DNA of 5,048 bases from positions 152 to 5,199 of the forward strand of contig DQHV01000041.1 in assembly GCA_003524335.1 (NCBI GenBank), given 5' to 3'. Below, in pieces: positions 5,026 through 5,048 of this stretch. Source of the DNA: Candidatus Aminicenantota bacterium. Lineage in GTDB: Bacteria; Acidobacteriota; Aminicenantia; Aminicenantales; UBA8522. Numbering within the stretch: the stretch's first letter is position 1; each line of letters opens with the position of its first letter. The notes beneath the pieces are model-generated. The model was not told where the DNA came from, searched no databases, and saw only the letters and a list, made by a program, of their open reading frames with translations. The position numbers and the translations under genes are program-made.

Positions 5026-5048
5026 CGGGACGTGGCGCAGCCTGGTAG
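5026..5048 (+). tRNA. 5' end of a tRNA, probably tRNA-Pro, cut by window edge
   Basis: The last 23 bases fit a tRNA 5' half: a 7-nt acceptor strand (CGGGACG), TG at positions 8-9, D-stem strand GCGC, and the D-loop AGCCTGGTAG with the invariant G18-G19. Start base C1 with GGCGCAGCCTGGTAG is typical of bacterial tRNA-Pro, for example E. coli proK. The anticodon lies outside the window, so the amino acid is inferred, not read. Confidence 0.8.

Noticed and set aside
4653..5048. Other frames over the MerR-like gene on both strands
   Set aside because: The frame at 4621-4986 has the MerR-type helix-turn-helix and wing. The alternatives lack domains, and one runs into the tRNA.

Overview
The window is moderately GC-rich and bacterial, and it reads as ordinary chromosome rather than accessory DNA. 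I see no phage, transposon, CRISPR or plasmid features. Codon use looks alike across the genes (C or G preferred in third positions, ATC for Ile). The gene set fits a Gram-negative-type bacterium: a stand-alone P5C dehydrogenase of the ALDH4A1 type, a lipoprotein with a beta-propeller, a COG2316-type HD hydrolase, RarA, and a minimal MerR-like protein next to a tRNA. The Ig-like tail of the lipoprotein and the MerR-tRNA pairing resemble what I recall from Acidobacteriota, Aminicenantes and deltaproteobacterial genomes. That assignment is inference from memory and is weak.

Layout from left to right. (1) Positions 1-881, minus strand: the N-terminal half of L-glutamate-gamma-semialdehyde (1-pyrroline-5-carboxylate) dehydrogenase, cut by the window edge right at its catalytic glutamate. 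It has its own promoter, a leader of about 70 nt with a stable hairpin, and a strong ribosome binding site. (2) Positions 992-2915, minus strand: a probable two-gene operon. A propeller lipoprotein comes first (GTG start), followed after 34 bp by an HD-domain hydrolase. A good sigma70-type promoter lies just upstream. (3) Positions 2993-3187, plus strand: an unrecognised small protein of about 64 residues with a CIGC motif. It lies between two minus-strand genes, and its stop is 5 bp from the stop of rarA. (4) Positions 3193-4527, minus strand: a complete rarA (mgsA), an AAA+ ATPase that acts at stalled replication forks. (5) Positions 4621-4986, plus strand: a small MerR-like DNA-binding protein, divergent from rarA. 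(6) Positions 5026-5048, plus strand: the first 23 nt of a tRNA, probably tRNA-Pro, behind a consensus extended -10 promoter.

The genes are mostly independent: proline/glutamate catabolism, an envelope protein paired with an HD hydrolase, fork repair, and a regulator/tRNA locus. I found no clear novel system. The points most worth a second look are the small CIGC protein, the domain build of the lipoprotein and its pairing with the HD protein, the hairpin and upstream ORF in the dehydrogenase leader, and the very short leaders predicted for rarA and the MerR gene.
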